Positions 10,849 to 22,770 of a DNA stretch of 64,000 nt are shown piece by piece. Location of the stretch: contig CM060892.1 in the NCBI GenBank assembly GCA_030762935.1, forward strand, positions 91,174,827 to 91,238,826, in the 5' to 3' direction. Position 1 is the first letter of the stretch. The number at the start of each line of letters is the position of its first letter. This DNA comes from Hymenopus coronatus. Lineage: Eukaryota > Arthropoda > Insecta > Mantodea > Hymenopodidae. The notes beneath the pieces are model-generated. The model was not told the origin of the DNA, made no database searches, and worked only from the letters and a program-made list of their open reading frames with translations. The position numbers and the translations under genes were made by a program.

Positions 10849-11440
10849 AGCTGTTCTTAACATGGAAGTTGTTTCCAATTTTCTATCTTTTCATAAATGG
10901 TTCTAATGATTTTTATTATAACACCATATATTAAAGATATTTACATTCCAAATAAAATGTAGGTATATCTTGATTTCCTAGGAATAGCCTCTAAAGACCA
11001 CTTCTTTCTGACGACTGTTTTTATAAATGGTAAACAGTAGGAAAAATATGAAAACTTACTATAAAAGGGGGAAAAATGTAATTTCTTTATAATACGTATT
11101 AAATGTCATGTATATTTTTGTGTAGATTTGACCGTTTCTGAGATATTATTTGTTACTTGTTTCAATTTTAAACAACTTCAACTTTTCTCAAACAGGAACT
11201 CTCTCTCCTTTCAGCTCGCTTTGGCTTTACATACCAACTTTGCTAACCAAACCGAACTTCAATTGTTTCACATAGCGACAGCTTTTGGAGTATTGACTAT
11301 GGCTAACCTAATGTATTCCGTTATTCCCCTTTGTTATAGAGAACTAACTTAGATTCTGTTAATGTTTATCTTGATTAGCTTGATAGATGTAAGAATAAGC
11401 TTAAATACGCGAAAGACATGTGAATGTAACATATCAGGTC
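10849..11440 (+). repeat. R870 copy, right part
   Basis: Continues with 'ATCTTGATTTCCTAGGAATAG', 'GAGATATTATTTGTTACTTG', 'CACATAGCGACAGCTTTT', 'TTATCTTGATTAGC' and the end 'GAAAGACATGTGAATG'. With the left part it gives a near complete copy of about 0.86 kb. Confidence 0.85.
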
Positions 11441-11805
11441 TTTTATACTCTTAAGAGACGCCAGTCATTACAGCGCCAATGAAGTTACCTCAACGGGATT
11501 AAGTATACAGGATGTTAGTCATGCTATGTCTCGCATTCCTCAGCAGTTAAGCAATCCACCCCAAAACTTTTAGGATAATTTGGTATTTTTTTGCATTCTT
11601 AGTTAATTTTTTTCTTTGAAAGTACTTTCGGAAAATCTTGTGGGAAATCAAATGTAATTACATGGTTATTGTCTTAGTTTTTAAAATAGTTAAATGTATT
11701 TATTAACAAATTATCAATCATTATTAACATCTGCATAAGTTATTCTGCAGTATATTGTAACGTTAGAGTGTTGTTATGCGCTTCTTCACTATAAGGAAAA
11801 TACAT
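11441..11805. other. Unclassified sequence
   Basis: Nothing recognised. Confidence 0.5.
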
Positions 11806-12062
11806 TTTTATTTATGGACGCTCTTTAACTGTTGTGGTTCTCAGCATTCTTCTATACTGGGCATGAAACAAGTCTCTTTATGTAGCTTGAAGTTCTTTTA
11901 CATGCCGTAAATCTACAACACAGGACTACTGGCTTTACTTCCGTTCCGGATCAAGTCCTACTAAAGATTTTTACGCCCGAAAAGGTGCATTCTTCTGCCG
12001 AGTTTGAACCCGCGATCTTGGTAACCGGAGGCTAGCATATTACCCCTACACCAATAAGGAAG
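11806..12062 (-). repeat. SINE family 2 (tRNA-derived)
   Basis: Minus-strand copy: the tail 'TTATTTATGGACGCTCTTTAAC' lies at the left and the tRNA-like head with B box (GAGTTTGAACCCGCGA as read on plus) at the right. It shares the blocks 'TTTTACATGCCGTAAAT' and 'GATTTTTACGCCCGAAAA' with 55,078-55,343 and with the reverse of 19,050-19,330. Confidence 0.85.
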
Positions 12063-13164
12063 TAGTAAATAATACTAATATGTACGGTGATTACGTATAA
12101 ATGCGATGCTTATATATTTTCATTAGGTTCCAAGTATTGCTTCATTTTCCACTACAAATTCACATAACATTTCATGTTTAAACATTACTTAATTCAGAGT
12201 TTCAGAAAGTAAATCAAAATACAAATATAGGTTATAAAATAAAGTAAAATTGCATGAAAAATTAACTTATTAATGCTAACTTAAATTTGATTTACTGGAA
12301 GCTGAGAATATTAATGTAATATCGAGTCAGGTTTTGAATACTTATAGTAATAACGAGTCAATGGCCTGTAATCCGACTATCGTCCAATAAGAATTGTAGA
12401 CTTTGATTATTACTTTGATGATTACCTGAATCAAAATACGGAACAGGGAAGCGCTTAGAAAAAATCGACAATGTTGACGATGTTTTTTGCTATATTTTGT
12501 TTTTAACTGGCTGCAATGGAAAGGAAAACCCTGGTAACTTTTTGTGAGTATACTTTCGTGAACTTCTCCGCCTTACTTCATGACTAGAAGCAAGAGCACA
12601 CTGTTGTGGTTATTAGCATGTTGATACTTTCTCTCCAGCTTGTTTTAAAATTAGAAGGTTCACTGACAAAGGCCCGAACGCCCGAACAATGCGCTAGAAG
12701 TTTGCAGTGTTGGATTACATGTTTGTGAGTTTCTCGTGCGCCAGGATTAAGGTCGAGCTTCTTGTGTTCCTGAATCTATTGGTTTTTATTTTGAAGTCTC
12801 AGGTCATAGTCAGACCTCAGCTCCAGTGCGTTCTGGGAAATCCCCAGCTTTCACTCCAGTGTGTGGTATGCTACATTTCTCTTGAGATTCTGCTTTTTGT
12901 TTCCAGAGTCTGTACTTCAGAAGAACCCATACTTGAGAAATCAACATGCCTGTGAAGATTTCAAAGAAAAACTACTATAAAACACCATCATTTTGTTGAA
13001 AATACATATACACTCATAAACATAAATATTTTTTTTTGTTCCATTTGTATAGTCCCCTTTAACTTCAATAGCTCATATCGGGGGGTTTGACTTCTGAAAC
13101 TGTAGGTTCAAAAGTTTAGGTTAATAATGCACTTTATACTACTAAACGCACTCACATTTACTCA
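12063..13164. other. Unclassified sequence
   Basis: No supported gene; the 82-codon plus frame at 12,707-12,955 is hydrophobic but unrecognised and has no flanking gene signals. Confidence 0.5.
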
Positions 13165-13285
13165 CATATTCATACTTCTAGAATCTATGGAGGATAGGGA
13201 ATAATTCTGGTTAAAGAAAAATTCCTTGGGACCTCCGGGTGAGAAGTCAGCTCGCTGACCACTTAACCACGGAGGAGGTCAAAAC
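13165..13285 (-). repeat. SINE family C fragment
   Basis: Minus strand reads CCTCCGTGGTTAAGTGGTC (clear A box) and then, after 'ACCCGGAGGTCCC', the 'GGAATTTTTCT' block shared with 2,397-2,545. The B box itself is lost. Confidence 0.6.
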
Positions 13286-13934
13286 ATACATATTTCTGCT
13301 TATGTTATCCCTATTTTATGGTTGGAATATTAAAATTCTTTACCCCAATTATGGAATTATTAGCTTCACGTCCATTGTCACACAGTATTTAATATATGAG
13401 ATTGGTATTTTACAGGACGAGATGACTGCCTTCCAAGCTCAATTATGCTTTCTTACAACTTTCTTTAGTAAGGACTTCTGACTTATATTATCTTTTGATT
13501 AAAGCTACTATTTAAATAACCAACTATCTTATCACCGATGCAGATACACAATAATACTCGTTGCATTAATTATTTTAATATAAAATTAGCCTTAACCGAA
13601 TAGTTTTTGAGAAATCCAAGACACTTGTAATGGAATTTATACCAAAAAATGTAATTGCCAAAATGGATAAAAATAGTCTCATATATTTGCAAAGAAAGAA
13701 TCTATGTGACTTGAACAAAAAATATGTGTCACACTTCGAAGTAGTATCAACTTCTAGAGAGAAAAATGTTTAGGATTATTGAGATATTTGTGTGAAATGG
13801 TGCAAAATTATTTGATGGAATAGGTAATACACTTGTTAAAAAATATGTTTTAAGTTTTGCTCTAAACTGATAACACTTATATCCAATTAAGCACGAAAAT
13901 CCAATTTATAAGTCTGCACAAAAATTAACGTGCC
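13286..13934. other. Unclassified AT-rich sequence
   Basis: Nothing recognised. Confidence 0.5.
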
Positions 13935-14060
13935 GAACGGGATAGCTCAGGAGATAGTCTGTGGCCCACATTCGGGAGGTCTTAGATTCAAATCTCGTTG
14001 GCTGACCAATTTTATTGTTTTTTTCTCGTAATTTCCCTCAATTACCATAGTAGATACCGG
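13935..14060 (+). repeat. SINE family B head fragment
   Basis: 'GGGATAGCTCAGGAGATAG' (A box) followed by 'ATTCGGGAGG' and a B-box-like 'GATTCAAATCTCG', then 'TTTTTTCTCGTAATTTCCCTC'. The 'ATTCGGGAGG' block recurs at 22,531 and 50,187. Confidence 0.7.
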
Positions 14061-14179
14061 AATGTATATTAAATACTAGCCAAAGTTCCACATTTATTCT
14101 AAAATTGTAATTACACTAATTGTGCAGTCGCATATTCACAGCAAGAGAACAATTAGACCGGACAGCCCACTAACCCTAT

Positions 14180-14800
14180 CTGTTTGTGCCGGATTCCTAA
14201 TTTTTTTCATTTCTAATTTTATCCCTTCTAGTTTTCTTTAGCATCCTTCTTAGAATATTCATTTCATTTGTCTCTAGGATCTGTCTTGATTTAGTCGTAT
14301 CTGCTCGTGTCTCATAAGTAGATATTGGTCATATTGCTATTTTATACATTTTTTATCTTAGCGTCCTTACTTAAGTATTTATTTTTCCTTATTACATCAT
14401 TCATACAGGCTGCTGTTCTTGCTACTTTATTATCTTGGTATGTCACTTCGTTATTTAAGTCTTCCGAACTAGTTAATACAATCCCGAGATATTCTATTAC
14501 CATTACTTGTTCTATTAACTTTTTATTTCCAGCTTACATATTATAGGATGTTTACTTATTGTCGTTACTTTAGTTTTTGACCTTGATTTCCTCACATTAC
14601 ATTTTTGATAGTATCTATATAGCAGTCTTTGTAAATCATCTTCTGTATTGACCAGCAGTACATCATTTGCATGGTATACAATGCTGAGACTGTATCGCCC
14701 ATTCCATAGCCCTTCATAGGTTTAACACCCTTTACAAATTCATTCATAATCAAATTCATTCTTACTTCAATATTATTTATACAATGTCTTGAAATGTTTG
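14180..14800 (-). pseudogene. LINE reverse transcriptase remnant (non-LTR)
   Basis: Conceptual minus-strand translation, with frameshifts, gives the order expected of a non-LTR RT palm and C-terminal region: a degraded catalytic box (YHANDVLLV in place of YADD-VLI), then EDDLQRLLYR, SKTKVTTIS, a NKKLIEQV...EYLGI stretch, and ARTAACMNDVIRKNKYL. In living members this enzyme copies element RNA at a nicked target. Here stops and frameshifts interrupt every frame and the catalytic YxDD is damaged, so it is dead. The element class below non-LTR retrotransposon is not resolved. Confidence 0.8.
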
Positions 14801-15595
14801 GCTGGAAATTTCCTCAACAGTGCACACTTATGTGTATGTAGCAGTGATTGAAGTTGTCCGGTCGAAAGCCTAGTTTATTGATTCATAACTGTTCAGAGGT
14901 CAATAAAGTAAATGCAGTAACAGCTAGTTTATGACCTTAGACTTTAACTTATGAAGCAGCAATACCGTTCTATATTACACATATTGTGTTCGCTATTGTA
15001 TAACTGAGGCAATATCCGAACGGATAGATGATAAATCTCTGGCACTTTTCGTAATTTCCTCTCATTACCGTACCGGTAACGAGTCAATTATTGTGCCAAT
15101 TGCTGCGAATAAAATACTTCAGCAAAATGAACTGCACACTTGATTGTACCACTGTACTCGTATTTACGCTTATTGTGTGTATGTATATATATATATACTT
15201 TTACAACTAGTAAGTTATAAAATCAAATAATGTCAGCTATTTCGTGTACAATCAAAATAGGTAAACATGTGTTAGCTTCGGTTTTAAACATAAGTATTGC
15301 CTCACATTTTACGTAAGAGCCTAAGGTACTACCCTCACCACCACAGAAGTATCCTTGGTTCTGTAGTTATTAAGGGCAGATATGGAGGAATGCATGCCAT
15401 ATCCCAATAGGGAGGAGAATGGCGAGTATAGGTACAGAACGTAACCGCCCCTCTGTCGGAGAAGTGGCGTAATGCAATTTTTAGTTTTTAAAAACCAGAA
15501 ATGTCTATGAAAATGCAAGGTACATATTAAATTACCAAGCAAATAAAAGTGATATATTCATTATTATTTATAGACTAATAGTTTAAGATTACAAA
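14801..15595. other. Unclassified, with SINE B trace
   Basis: At about 15,005-15,075 a short stretch resembles the family B SINE ('CCGAACGGATAG', 'CGTAATTTCCTCTCATTACC'). An (AT)n run is at 15,185-15,199. No coding signal. Confidence 0.4.
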
Positions 15596-15596
15596 T

Positions 15597-15740
15597 ATCT
15601 CTGGGTAGCTCAGTTGTTTAGGAGCTGGCCTCCTGATTCAAGGTTGCGGGTTCAAACTCGGCCCAGACCGATGATTTTTAAGGGTGATTAAAAGTGATAG
15701 CTAATGTTAGAAACTGTAATTAGAGCCAGCTGTACGGTAA
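15597..15740 (+). repeat. tRNA-like SINE head
   Basis: 'CTGGGTAGCTCAGTTG' matches an A box and 'GCGGGTTCAAACTCGGC' a B box about 30 nt later. The flanks do not pair into an acceptor stem and the sequence continues into 'TTTTTAAGGGTGATTAAAAG', so it is read as a SINE, not a tRNA gene. Confidence 0.6.
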
Positions 15741-16125
15741 CATGCATTTCTGTTTATTTTAAAGCTTCTTATTTAATAGATCATTTATTAAAGCAGGCCT
15801 CGGCGTTACTAAAATGTCACTTGCTATATTGAAAAATAAATTGTATTTTATGTAATCTGATTTATTCATATATTCGACTCGACCGCGTCGCTGCCTTATC
15901 TTAATATTTCAATAAAATGTCTATTTCCAATTGCTGCAGAACACTTTTTTATTCGTTAAGTACTTATCCGTACTACTCAGCTGTCGACTTCTTCGGCTGT
16001 CTCTCTCAACAAACTGCACTTTCCAACCACTTTGTCCAGCTGACCTCTTCGGCTCTGGCAACTTCCATTATAGTGTCTCCACAAAAAAGGCTGAATAGGC
16101 AGCTTCTCACAAACCTTCTGTCAAG

Positions 16126-16138
16126 GAAGTTTCCAGAA
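16126..16138. promoter_or_regulatory. Three-unit heat-shock element
   Basis: GAAgtTTCcaGAA: three alternating nGAAn pentamers in perfect register, the consensus for heat-shock factor trimers. About half of such a match is expected by chance in 64 kb, so the call rests on its clustering with the E-boxes. Confidence 0.45.
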
Positions 16139-16183
16139 CTGCCGGAAGGCACACACAAGCGTTTGTTTACTGTGATATTATTG

Positions 16184-16281
16184 CACGTGCTCCTTTGATC
16201 AAAGGCTGGCATCACTTGTAACAATCCAGGATTATGCACACGTGCTGAATCGCTATTTTTGTAAAATCACTGCCGCACGTG
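16184..16281. promoter_or_regulatory. Cluster of three CACGTG E-boxes and TCF palindrome
   Basis: CACGTG occurs at 16,184-16,189, 16,239-16,244 and 16,276-16,281. A perfect 14-bp palindrome CCTTTGATCAAAGG lies at 16,192-16,205 and contains two overlapping TCF/LEF-type CTTTGAT cores. CACGTG is bound by bHLH factors of the Myc/USF/clock type. Binding in this organism is inference. Confidence 0.5.
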
Positions 16282-16437
16282 TTCACATTTCCAACAATCT
16301 TGACTCCACTCGTGATGCAATGAAGTCGGCTAGGTAGCGGCTTGTGTGCCAATTGTTTGGGCATGCGGTCACAATATTAAGAGATAGGACATCTTATAAA
16401 CAAAATGCAATGTAATTAACGCATGGAATTTATATCA

Positions 16438-16516
16438 AACATTTTTTTTTTATTTCTGATATATCCTTTGTTATTGGTTTTAATTCTCATATGCTTATAC
16501 TTTCTTTAAGTAATAA
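16438..16516 (+). repeat. R870 fragment
   Basis: Only the 'TCTGATATATCCTTTGTTATTGG' to 'CTTATACTTTCTTTAA' segment of R870 is recognisable. Confidence 0.5.
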
Positions 16517-16842
16517 CTCACTATAGGTTTTTTTTTTTTCATGGTCATGCAAGGAGTATGACACCTTAAAGCTATCATAAGTCATCCACTTTTTAAAAAA
16601 ATGACTATCAATTTCGCTAACTATATTCTTCTTATTTCTACTTCGAAATGTTTAAATGTATAATGAGGGTTCATCTAATTTAATAAGAAATGAAATAAAA
16701 CTGCTGTATGAATAGTTTGTATAAAATTGGGCAGAGAAAATCATGTGGAATTAGCACAACACATTTTTGGAAAAGTAATAGAAATGATTTAAATGGGATG
16801 CAATGAAATTTGTTTTTTCTCACTTGGAGTACGTTAGAATTG
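16517..16842. other. Unclassified sequence
   Basis: Nothing recognised. Confidence 0.5.
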
Positions 16843-17090
16843 GCTGCGCTGTGATTAGGCAGCTCGTCTCTCACCTAGGCTACTAGGTTCGATCCCAAGG
16901 AATCGCATGTGGGATTTTTGGTGGGCAAAGCGGCATCTGGGCTGGTTTTCCCGAGTTCTGTGGTATCCCCAGTCATCCGTTCCATCAATTGCTCCATAAT
17001 CATCTTTCATTTCATTCACTTCACCTTCATTTCATATCATCCACTTCCTTACTTTCATACCAGACATTGGTCACCCTTGGAGATAGGAAT
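16843..17090 (+). repeat. SINE family 1, long-tail variant
   Basis: Degenerate A box (GCTGTGATTAGGCAG), B box (TAGGTTCGATCCC), 'GGGATTTTTGGTGGGCAAAGC' type body and the 'TTTCATATCATCCACTTCC' tail also seen at 4,103-4,360. Confidence 0.8.
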
Positions 17091-19049
17091 TTATTGAGAG
17101 TAACGAAGCGTATTTACTAAACACATTACCAAAAGAAGGACTTTAGCACCATGGTCATCATTTGAATTCATCCTCAAATGGATATCATTGATATCATTTT
17201 TAGGTATGCTAAATAAATCACCATAACGGTGCAACAAATTGATTGTACTTTCCCCTCTCCCTACGTATGCTATTCTTGAGCGATCATTCATTTCCCTTCG
17301 GTTACCTAAAAGAAAAGAGTTTAATTTTGATTAAGTCAAAGAAAACTCTAAAGGGATTCGGAGACTAGCACCATGTCATCAATGATTTACAGAGACCAAA
17401 AGTATTATCCTCATCAATTGGTTTCCACTCAAAGGGATATTATATTCTAACAATCACCATAGATCTAAGCTCTGGCTTCTGCCCTTGTGAATGCTCTGCT
17501 TGGTTGAGACAGCGGAAGAGACGGCCTAAGGAATAGTTTCATCTGACTGAATGACCAATTATGGCCGACCACGCGTTTGTCCAAATTAAGCAGTAACTAA
17601 AGAAGGCCACGTAAATATGATGGCCGTAAGCTTTAAATCCAGGTTTCTTTTGACTCGGCTGTAATTCTTTGGTGATATTTCTTAAGTTGCAGATCTTTAA
17701 TGTAATATTTTGTTTACCTAATAAGCAGAGTGTGTATTATTATACTACCGTAATGGTTAACTTACGCTTTTGTCTTTTATCATCAGATGCCTCTCAAGTA
17801 ATACACACCGCAGGCATTCTTTACTCTTGGAAATGGCTAATGTTTCACATTTTAGTAAAAAGCTTGTCACTTCAACGGAATCATAAGTTACATATAGTTG
17901 TTGGCTCCATATGGAGTGAAAATCTTCCCTGGTTTTCATTCTTCTTTTCTTCTTCTTATTATAAGAAGTAAATGTCCATGGAGTGCGAACACTAATTGGA
18001 GAAAAGTGACAACGTTGCTTTTCGCGACCCTTAATACTTTCGTATTCTCGACCTGCTTTGATTCGCCACATGTTGTCATTAGGGTAGCACAATAATAAAT
18101 ATAATAGCTGTGCTTCATCCATTCCTATAAATACACATTTGTAATATATCCCATAAATTTTACCCTCCCTAGTGGCACTCAAACACATTTAAGAAAGGTG
18201 ATAGATATTTGGTTACGAACCAGCACACATCTTGAACATTTTTCAGGGCAGCAGTGTGATTGCTGGAAGAGGGGAAGCTGTTCGAAAAGAAGAATGACGG
18301 GATAAAGGAACCGACGTATTGCCGGACGGGTACATGACACGTTTCTTAACCAGACTATCATACAAAAATCGATCAGTGGAATCTGTCTCTGTCGCCATAA
18401 ACTTTATGGTTCCGGCGAACCTTTGAAGTCATGCGACACAGAAACCAGAGGTCGGTCCAGCGGAAATAGATATGCAGTTCCATCCATGAATGTCGGCGCC
18501 TGCTGTGATTCAATCACGATTCGTGTGCATGTCAATAAGCCAGTATTGGCACGCTTTCAATGCAAAAGGAGTTCATGTGCTTCTTGATTCATTTTCTGGC
18601 AGAGTCCGTTGCTTGAATTTATGACATATATTTTAAAATACTCAGCTAGAATTAGAGCGAGTACAGTGGTTATTAATCGCAAAAGTAAAACCTTCCGTTG
18701 GAATATGAAGTATTCATTTTATTGGGTTTAGCACAGACAGTTTCAAAAATAAAATAACGATTATTTTTTCTAATGTGAAAAATATGTACCGTTTAATAAT
18801 TCATCGCGATCTGTGATTTTTGTGCTACGTCTTATTTCAAAATAAACATTCCGAAACCTTAGCTAACATTAGCTACCATTTGATCAATAAATTATTTTCC
18901 TTCTCAATTAAATTATATTTGCTGTAAATGTTTAAGACTACATTTACGTATATTTTTTTTTTTCATGCAACGTTTTGGTTTAAGATACTATTTATAAAAC
19001 ATTCATACCTTAGTAAAACCTCACAGCTTTTTTGTGTTTGTCTATAATG
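17091..19049. other. Unclassified 2-kb stretch
   Basis: No gene supported. The 143-codon minus frame at 17,757-18,188 and the overlapping plus frames have no recognisable domain. A GC-richer patch at about 18,230-18,560 is unlike its flanks but matches none of the families here. Confidence 0.4.
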
Positions 19050-19330
19050 GATGTCACACTCCGTGGTGTAATGTTTACCATGCTAATTTTTATATACCCA
19101 AGATTGCGGGTTCAAACCCGGCGGAGAACGATGAATTTTTTCGGGTGTAAAAATCCTTAGTATGGCTTCCTTCGAAAGGGAAGTAAAGCCGTTAGTCCCG
19201 TGTCGTAGATTTACGGACGTAGAAAAACCTAAAGCGTGATTGAGAGGCCTCTGAGCAAAATTAAGCGGTCTTTCACGCCCAATTTACGAGATGGGAAGTA
19301 GTTAAAGAGCGTCCATAAATAACACGCCAT
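19050..19330 (+). repeat. SINE family 2 (tRNA-derived)
   Basis: Plus-strand copy with tRNA-like head 'CCGTGGTGTAATGTTTACC', B box (GGGTTCAAACCCGGC), 'TTTTTTCGGGTGTAAAAATCC', 'CGTGTCGTAGATTTACG' and tail 'AAAGAGCGTCCATAAATAAC'. Confidence 0.85.
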
Positions 19331-19784
19331 TTATATTTCTACAATAGATGTTAACATTTTAAAAACACTCAAACCTTTTTCTTTCGGCTCCTGAATAAGA
19401 GAACAAACTTTGATGTAAGCTTTAGAATCATTCTGTAGCTAGAAAATGAATGCAAAATTGTGCTCTATAACAGGATGGTCAGTTATGCGTTTTATATGAC
19501 TATAATCCTATTTGACCGCTGTTTTAAAATATAATGCAATAATTTTAGTTTTTCATAAATTGCATATGCATTCTTAAAATATTTCCTATGTAACACATTA
19601 TGGACAAAATTCATGATATTTGTTTGAAAACCATTTTTCTTTTTACTTTTTTCTTCTTATTCTCCTTCTCCACTTCATGGTTTTGACAATTAGCTGCCTG
19701 TTCTAATTTCAAGGTCCTTTATCATCGCTTTCTGAGTCTGCTCAGAGATCTTTTTCTTTTAAGATTTTATTTCATATTTTTTTA
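19331..19784. other. Unclassified sequence
   Basis: Nothing recognised. Confidence 0.5.
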
Positions 19785-20612
19785 CAATTACTTCCTCTAT
19801 CACATATGTGCAATGTACATAGTAGATAGAGAAGGTATTGCACTCCACCCAAAAATTCTATATCGATATTTTACCGAAAATACACGCTTTAAGGTTATCA
19901 AAAAAAAACACATTTTTAGAAAAAGGTCCAGTTGTGTGTGGTGTGTCTGTGGAACGAAACTACAAGTCGGTTAAATACCAAACTCGGTATAAAAGTTCAT
20001 CTTCCAGTGATACGACACGAACATTTATAGGAAAATTCCCCAAACCTCAACCATTAAAATGAAAAATTTTCGGAAGTTTTGATTTTCTGTAAAATGCTCG
20101 AATGATTTTGATTAAAATGCCGTATCTTTAAGATATTTTTATGACAAACGATATGTATATCCTATGTTTTTGTGTTTTTATCTGAATGACCCTTTTATAA
20201 CTTTTGTATAACTGAAAAAACTAATAAATCTGTTATTATATATTTCTGCATGAGATATAGTTAAACGTTTTTTAAATATTAGGTGTTATTGGTTTCAATT
20301 TTAAACACTTAAACTTTCTTAAATGGGAAGTCAAATTTTATTTCGTTTTCCTTTTGTTGGACTCATGGGCAACAAAGAGAACCGAATTTCAATTGTATCA
20401 CATAGTGACCGGCTTTTAAAGACAGTATTACTATCACTTTAGCCTAGTGCATTCCCTTATTTTGCTCCTACTTACAAAGCATTAAATAATTAGACTAACT
20501 CAGCTAATATTTATCTTGATTAGCCGATGCAGATAAAATAATATTCTTTTGTAAGAGACGTTTGTCTGCAAAACAGCTTGAGAAGTCATAATAATGCAAA
20601 ACATGAGGTTTA
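19785..20612 (+). repeat. R870 dispersed repeat, near full length
   Basis: 'TTACAATTACTTCCTCTATC', 'CACCCAAAAATTCTATATCG', a short GTGTGTG tract, 'ATACGACACGAACATTT', 'CACATAGTGACCGGCTTTTAA', 'TTATCTTGATTAGC', end 'GAGAAGTCATAATAATGC'. Confidence 0.85.
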
Positions 20613-21729
20613 TTTTTTTATCTCTCTTTTTAAATTCTAGTGTCGAGTATTTTTCAATGATTTCCATTCTAGGTTTTTTAAAATCTTTTATTCTTTCATT
20701 CATATTAAAGATTTTTAATTTTTCTGTAACGCACTAATTTCCAATTTCTTTTGTACTTTTTTTACACTCCTTAAAATTTCATTTCTGAAGCCCGTATATT
20801 GCTTTTCTATTTAATTGTTAATATTGTTAAACACACACTCACATCAACAAACATCTTAAAATCCCACCAGGATTTCCCACCCTCGCATCAGGTATGCCAA
20901 GCGAATGTTTTCGTAATTATCGAATAACAGGGATATATTACTATTGCTTAAAATATCCATGTTTTCTATTTATACAAATGTATAATACACATACCTTCAT
21001 CACGTGATATGCAAGTATCTCGCAAATAAGTGACTAACGGACCGAACTTTACTGATACATTCTTGTTACTGCTATTTTATAGTGAATTAGTTTACCCTAT
21101 TATTTTGGTGCGCTTTAATATGCCTTCACAAAAAAGCAATGTTCTACTCATTGCCTTAATTATATATTTAATCTGTCCTAACGATTTTTGGATATGCATA
21201 TTCATGATAAACTATTTTTAACATATTGTTAAATAAGGTAAAACAACCTAAAAGCATGTCATTCCAAATTTAAAATCAACTACAATATTTTATTTACTGG
21301 TCAATATGTACTATATAGTGAGTCTTAAAATAGTCTGTAGTTTGTATTTTATAGATAAATATACGAATGTACTTAACCAGATAAAATTAAATGTCGGTGG
21401 GATTTGACTGGAATATTTCATGAATAAAATATAACAAATAATTTATTATTATAAATAGAATAGTTATTGTTTGGAAACAACGAAACATTTAAATGGAAAA
21501 ATGAAAGATAGTAATCTCAAAGACAGAAGAAGTTAATAGATATACAATTTAATCAGTAATAACAGTAGAAAGTAAGCGATAGGAAAATCGCTTTTTATGA
21601 AGTGTGATATATTAATTTGTTGAAATTTAACACCATTTGTTACTTTATACGACACCACAGCGAGGTGATACATGAAGTCAAATTATAACTGGAAAAGGAA
21701 AACCATGCAAGAAAATATGGAAAATAAAA
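20613..21729. other. Unclassified AT-rich sequence
   Basis: Nothing recognised. Confidence 0.5.
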
Positions 21730-21802
21730 CACAGTCAGGGAGAAAGTTCCTACGAGATTTGAACCGGGAACTTCCGGAATACATGCCGTAACGATCAGTT
21801 AC
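21730..21802 (-). repeat. tRNA-like SINE head
   Basis: Minus strand carries a B box (CCCGGTTCAAATCTCG) downstream of a degenerate A-box region near 'CGTGTAACTGATCG'. No body shared with the other families was recognised. Confidence 0.45.
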
Positions 21803-22496
21803 ACGTGTCGGTAAAAAATATTTTAGTAGCCATAGTCGCACACGTGGTTGATATTCAAGATTTACTGCGATTCTATTATTCGAAAGTAGTTAAAGGCAAT
21901 GTAAGAACGCTGTACATATTGGCAACTTTTGCTTACATCGACCATAAACTTGTGGAAGCTGCTAAGCAAGGATAATGACTGCCTGATGTTCAAACAATGG
22001 CAGCTCTGCCGATAAAACAACTAAAGTCCTTAGCCAGTAGAAGAGAATCTGAGTGACCTCAAGGGACAGATGAGATTTGTGCAAGATAAAGCACGGTGGA
22101 CAAGATTTACTCGCAGTGATTTAGTTCCTGTGATCCTGCGTCCCTTGCGTCATGCTCTCGCCAGTCGTATTTCATCTTTATCCATCTAGCAGGATTTCCT
22201 GGCCTTATCCTCCTTCGCCAATTCCCTTGCCTCAGATTTAAACATTCAGTATAGTTTACAGAAAGAACGGAGGCACATAAAGCGAGGGAGAAAGAAACGA
22301 AAGGGAATCATAAGCAAGCTAAGATGTCCCTAAAGGCAAAGTATAATGTTCCTTATCGAAGGATATTATCTTTGCATGCATAGCTTGATTAAGCTGGTGT
22401 ATCCTTGGAATATAGCCACTGAGGGATATGTGCACAAGATAATACCGAAAGCCCTCTATGAATATAAAATATATCAGTAAATCAGTGTAAAAACCG
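21803..22496. other. Unclassified, moderately GC-rich sequence
   Basis: More balanced base composition than the surroundings from about 21,900 to 22,430, but with stops in all frames and no recognised motif. Confidence 0.4.
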
Positions 22497-22770
22497 AGCA
22501 GATGGCTCCGCGGTAACCTGTGCGACTTGCATTCGGGAGGCTATGAGTTCGTTTTGTGGCCGGCCTTCCTCACCTATGATTTTTTCGTGGGTTTCCCTGC
22601 TTTACTAGAAAAATGCTTAAATTCTTAGAAATTTCTGCTCGCCAATTCTTGTCTCTGTTATTTATTTGTCATCTGTTACAGCGTTGAAGGATCAGACGAC
22701 GGTGTTCGGTGAGTTGTGGCTAAATGGAGAGAAAGCCTTGCAATATGACGTCATACCTTTGGGCTTTTAG
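22497..22770 (+). repeat. SINE family B copy
   Basis: 'GATGGCTCCGCGGTAACC' head, 'CATTCGGGAGGCTATGAGTTCG', 'GGCCGGCCTTCCTC' and 'GATCAGACGACGGTGTTCGG', all in the same order as in 50,140-50,760. Confidence 0.7.

Larger units (their letters stand above)
15885..16378 (-). mobile_element. Possible solo LTR with regulatory cluster
   Basis: A GC-richer block that stands out from its surroundings. Read on the minus strand it starts TGTGACCGCATGCCC near 16,373, carries three CACGTG boxes, a heat-shock-type element, a weak TATA-like 'ACTATAATGG', an AATAAA signal (complement of 15,948-15,953), and ends near 'AAGGCAGCGACGCGG', which has the look of a tRNA primer-binding region. This layout fits an LTR, but no second LTR, internal region or target duplication was found. 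A host promoter or enhancer remains possible. Confidence 0.35.

Noticed and set aside
17120..17400. Two similar 'AGCACCAT-GTCATCA' stretches at about 17,143 and 17,368 hinting at a diverged duplication
   Set aside because: Similarity does not extend convincingly beyond about 20 bp.
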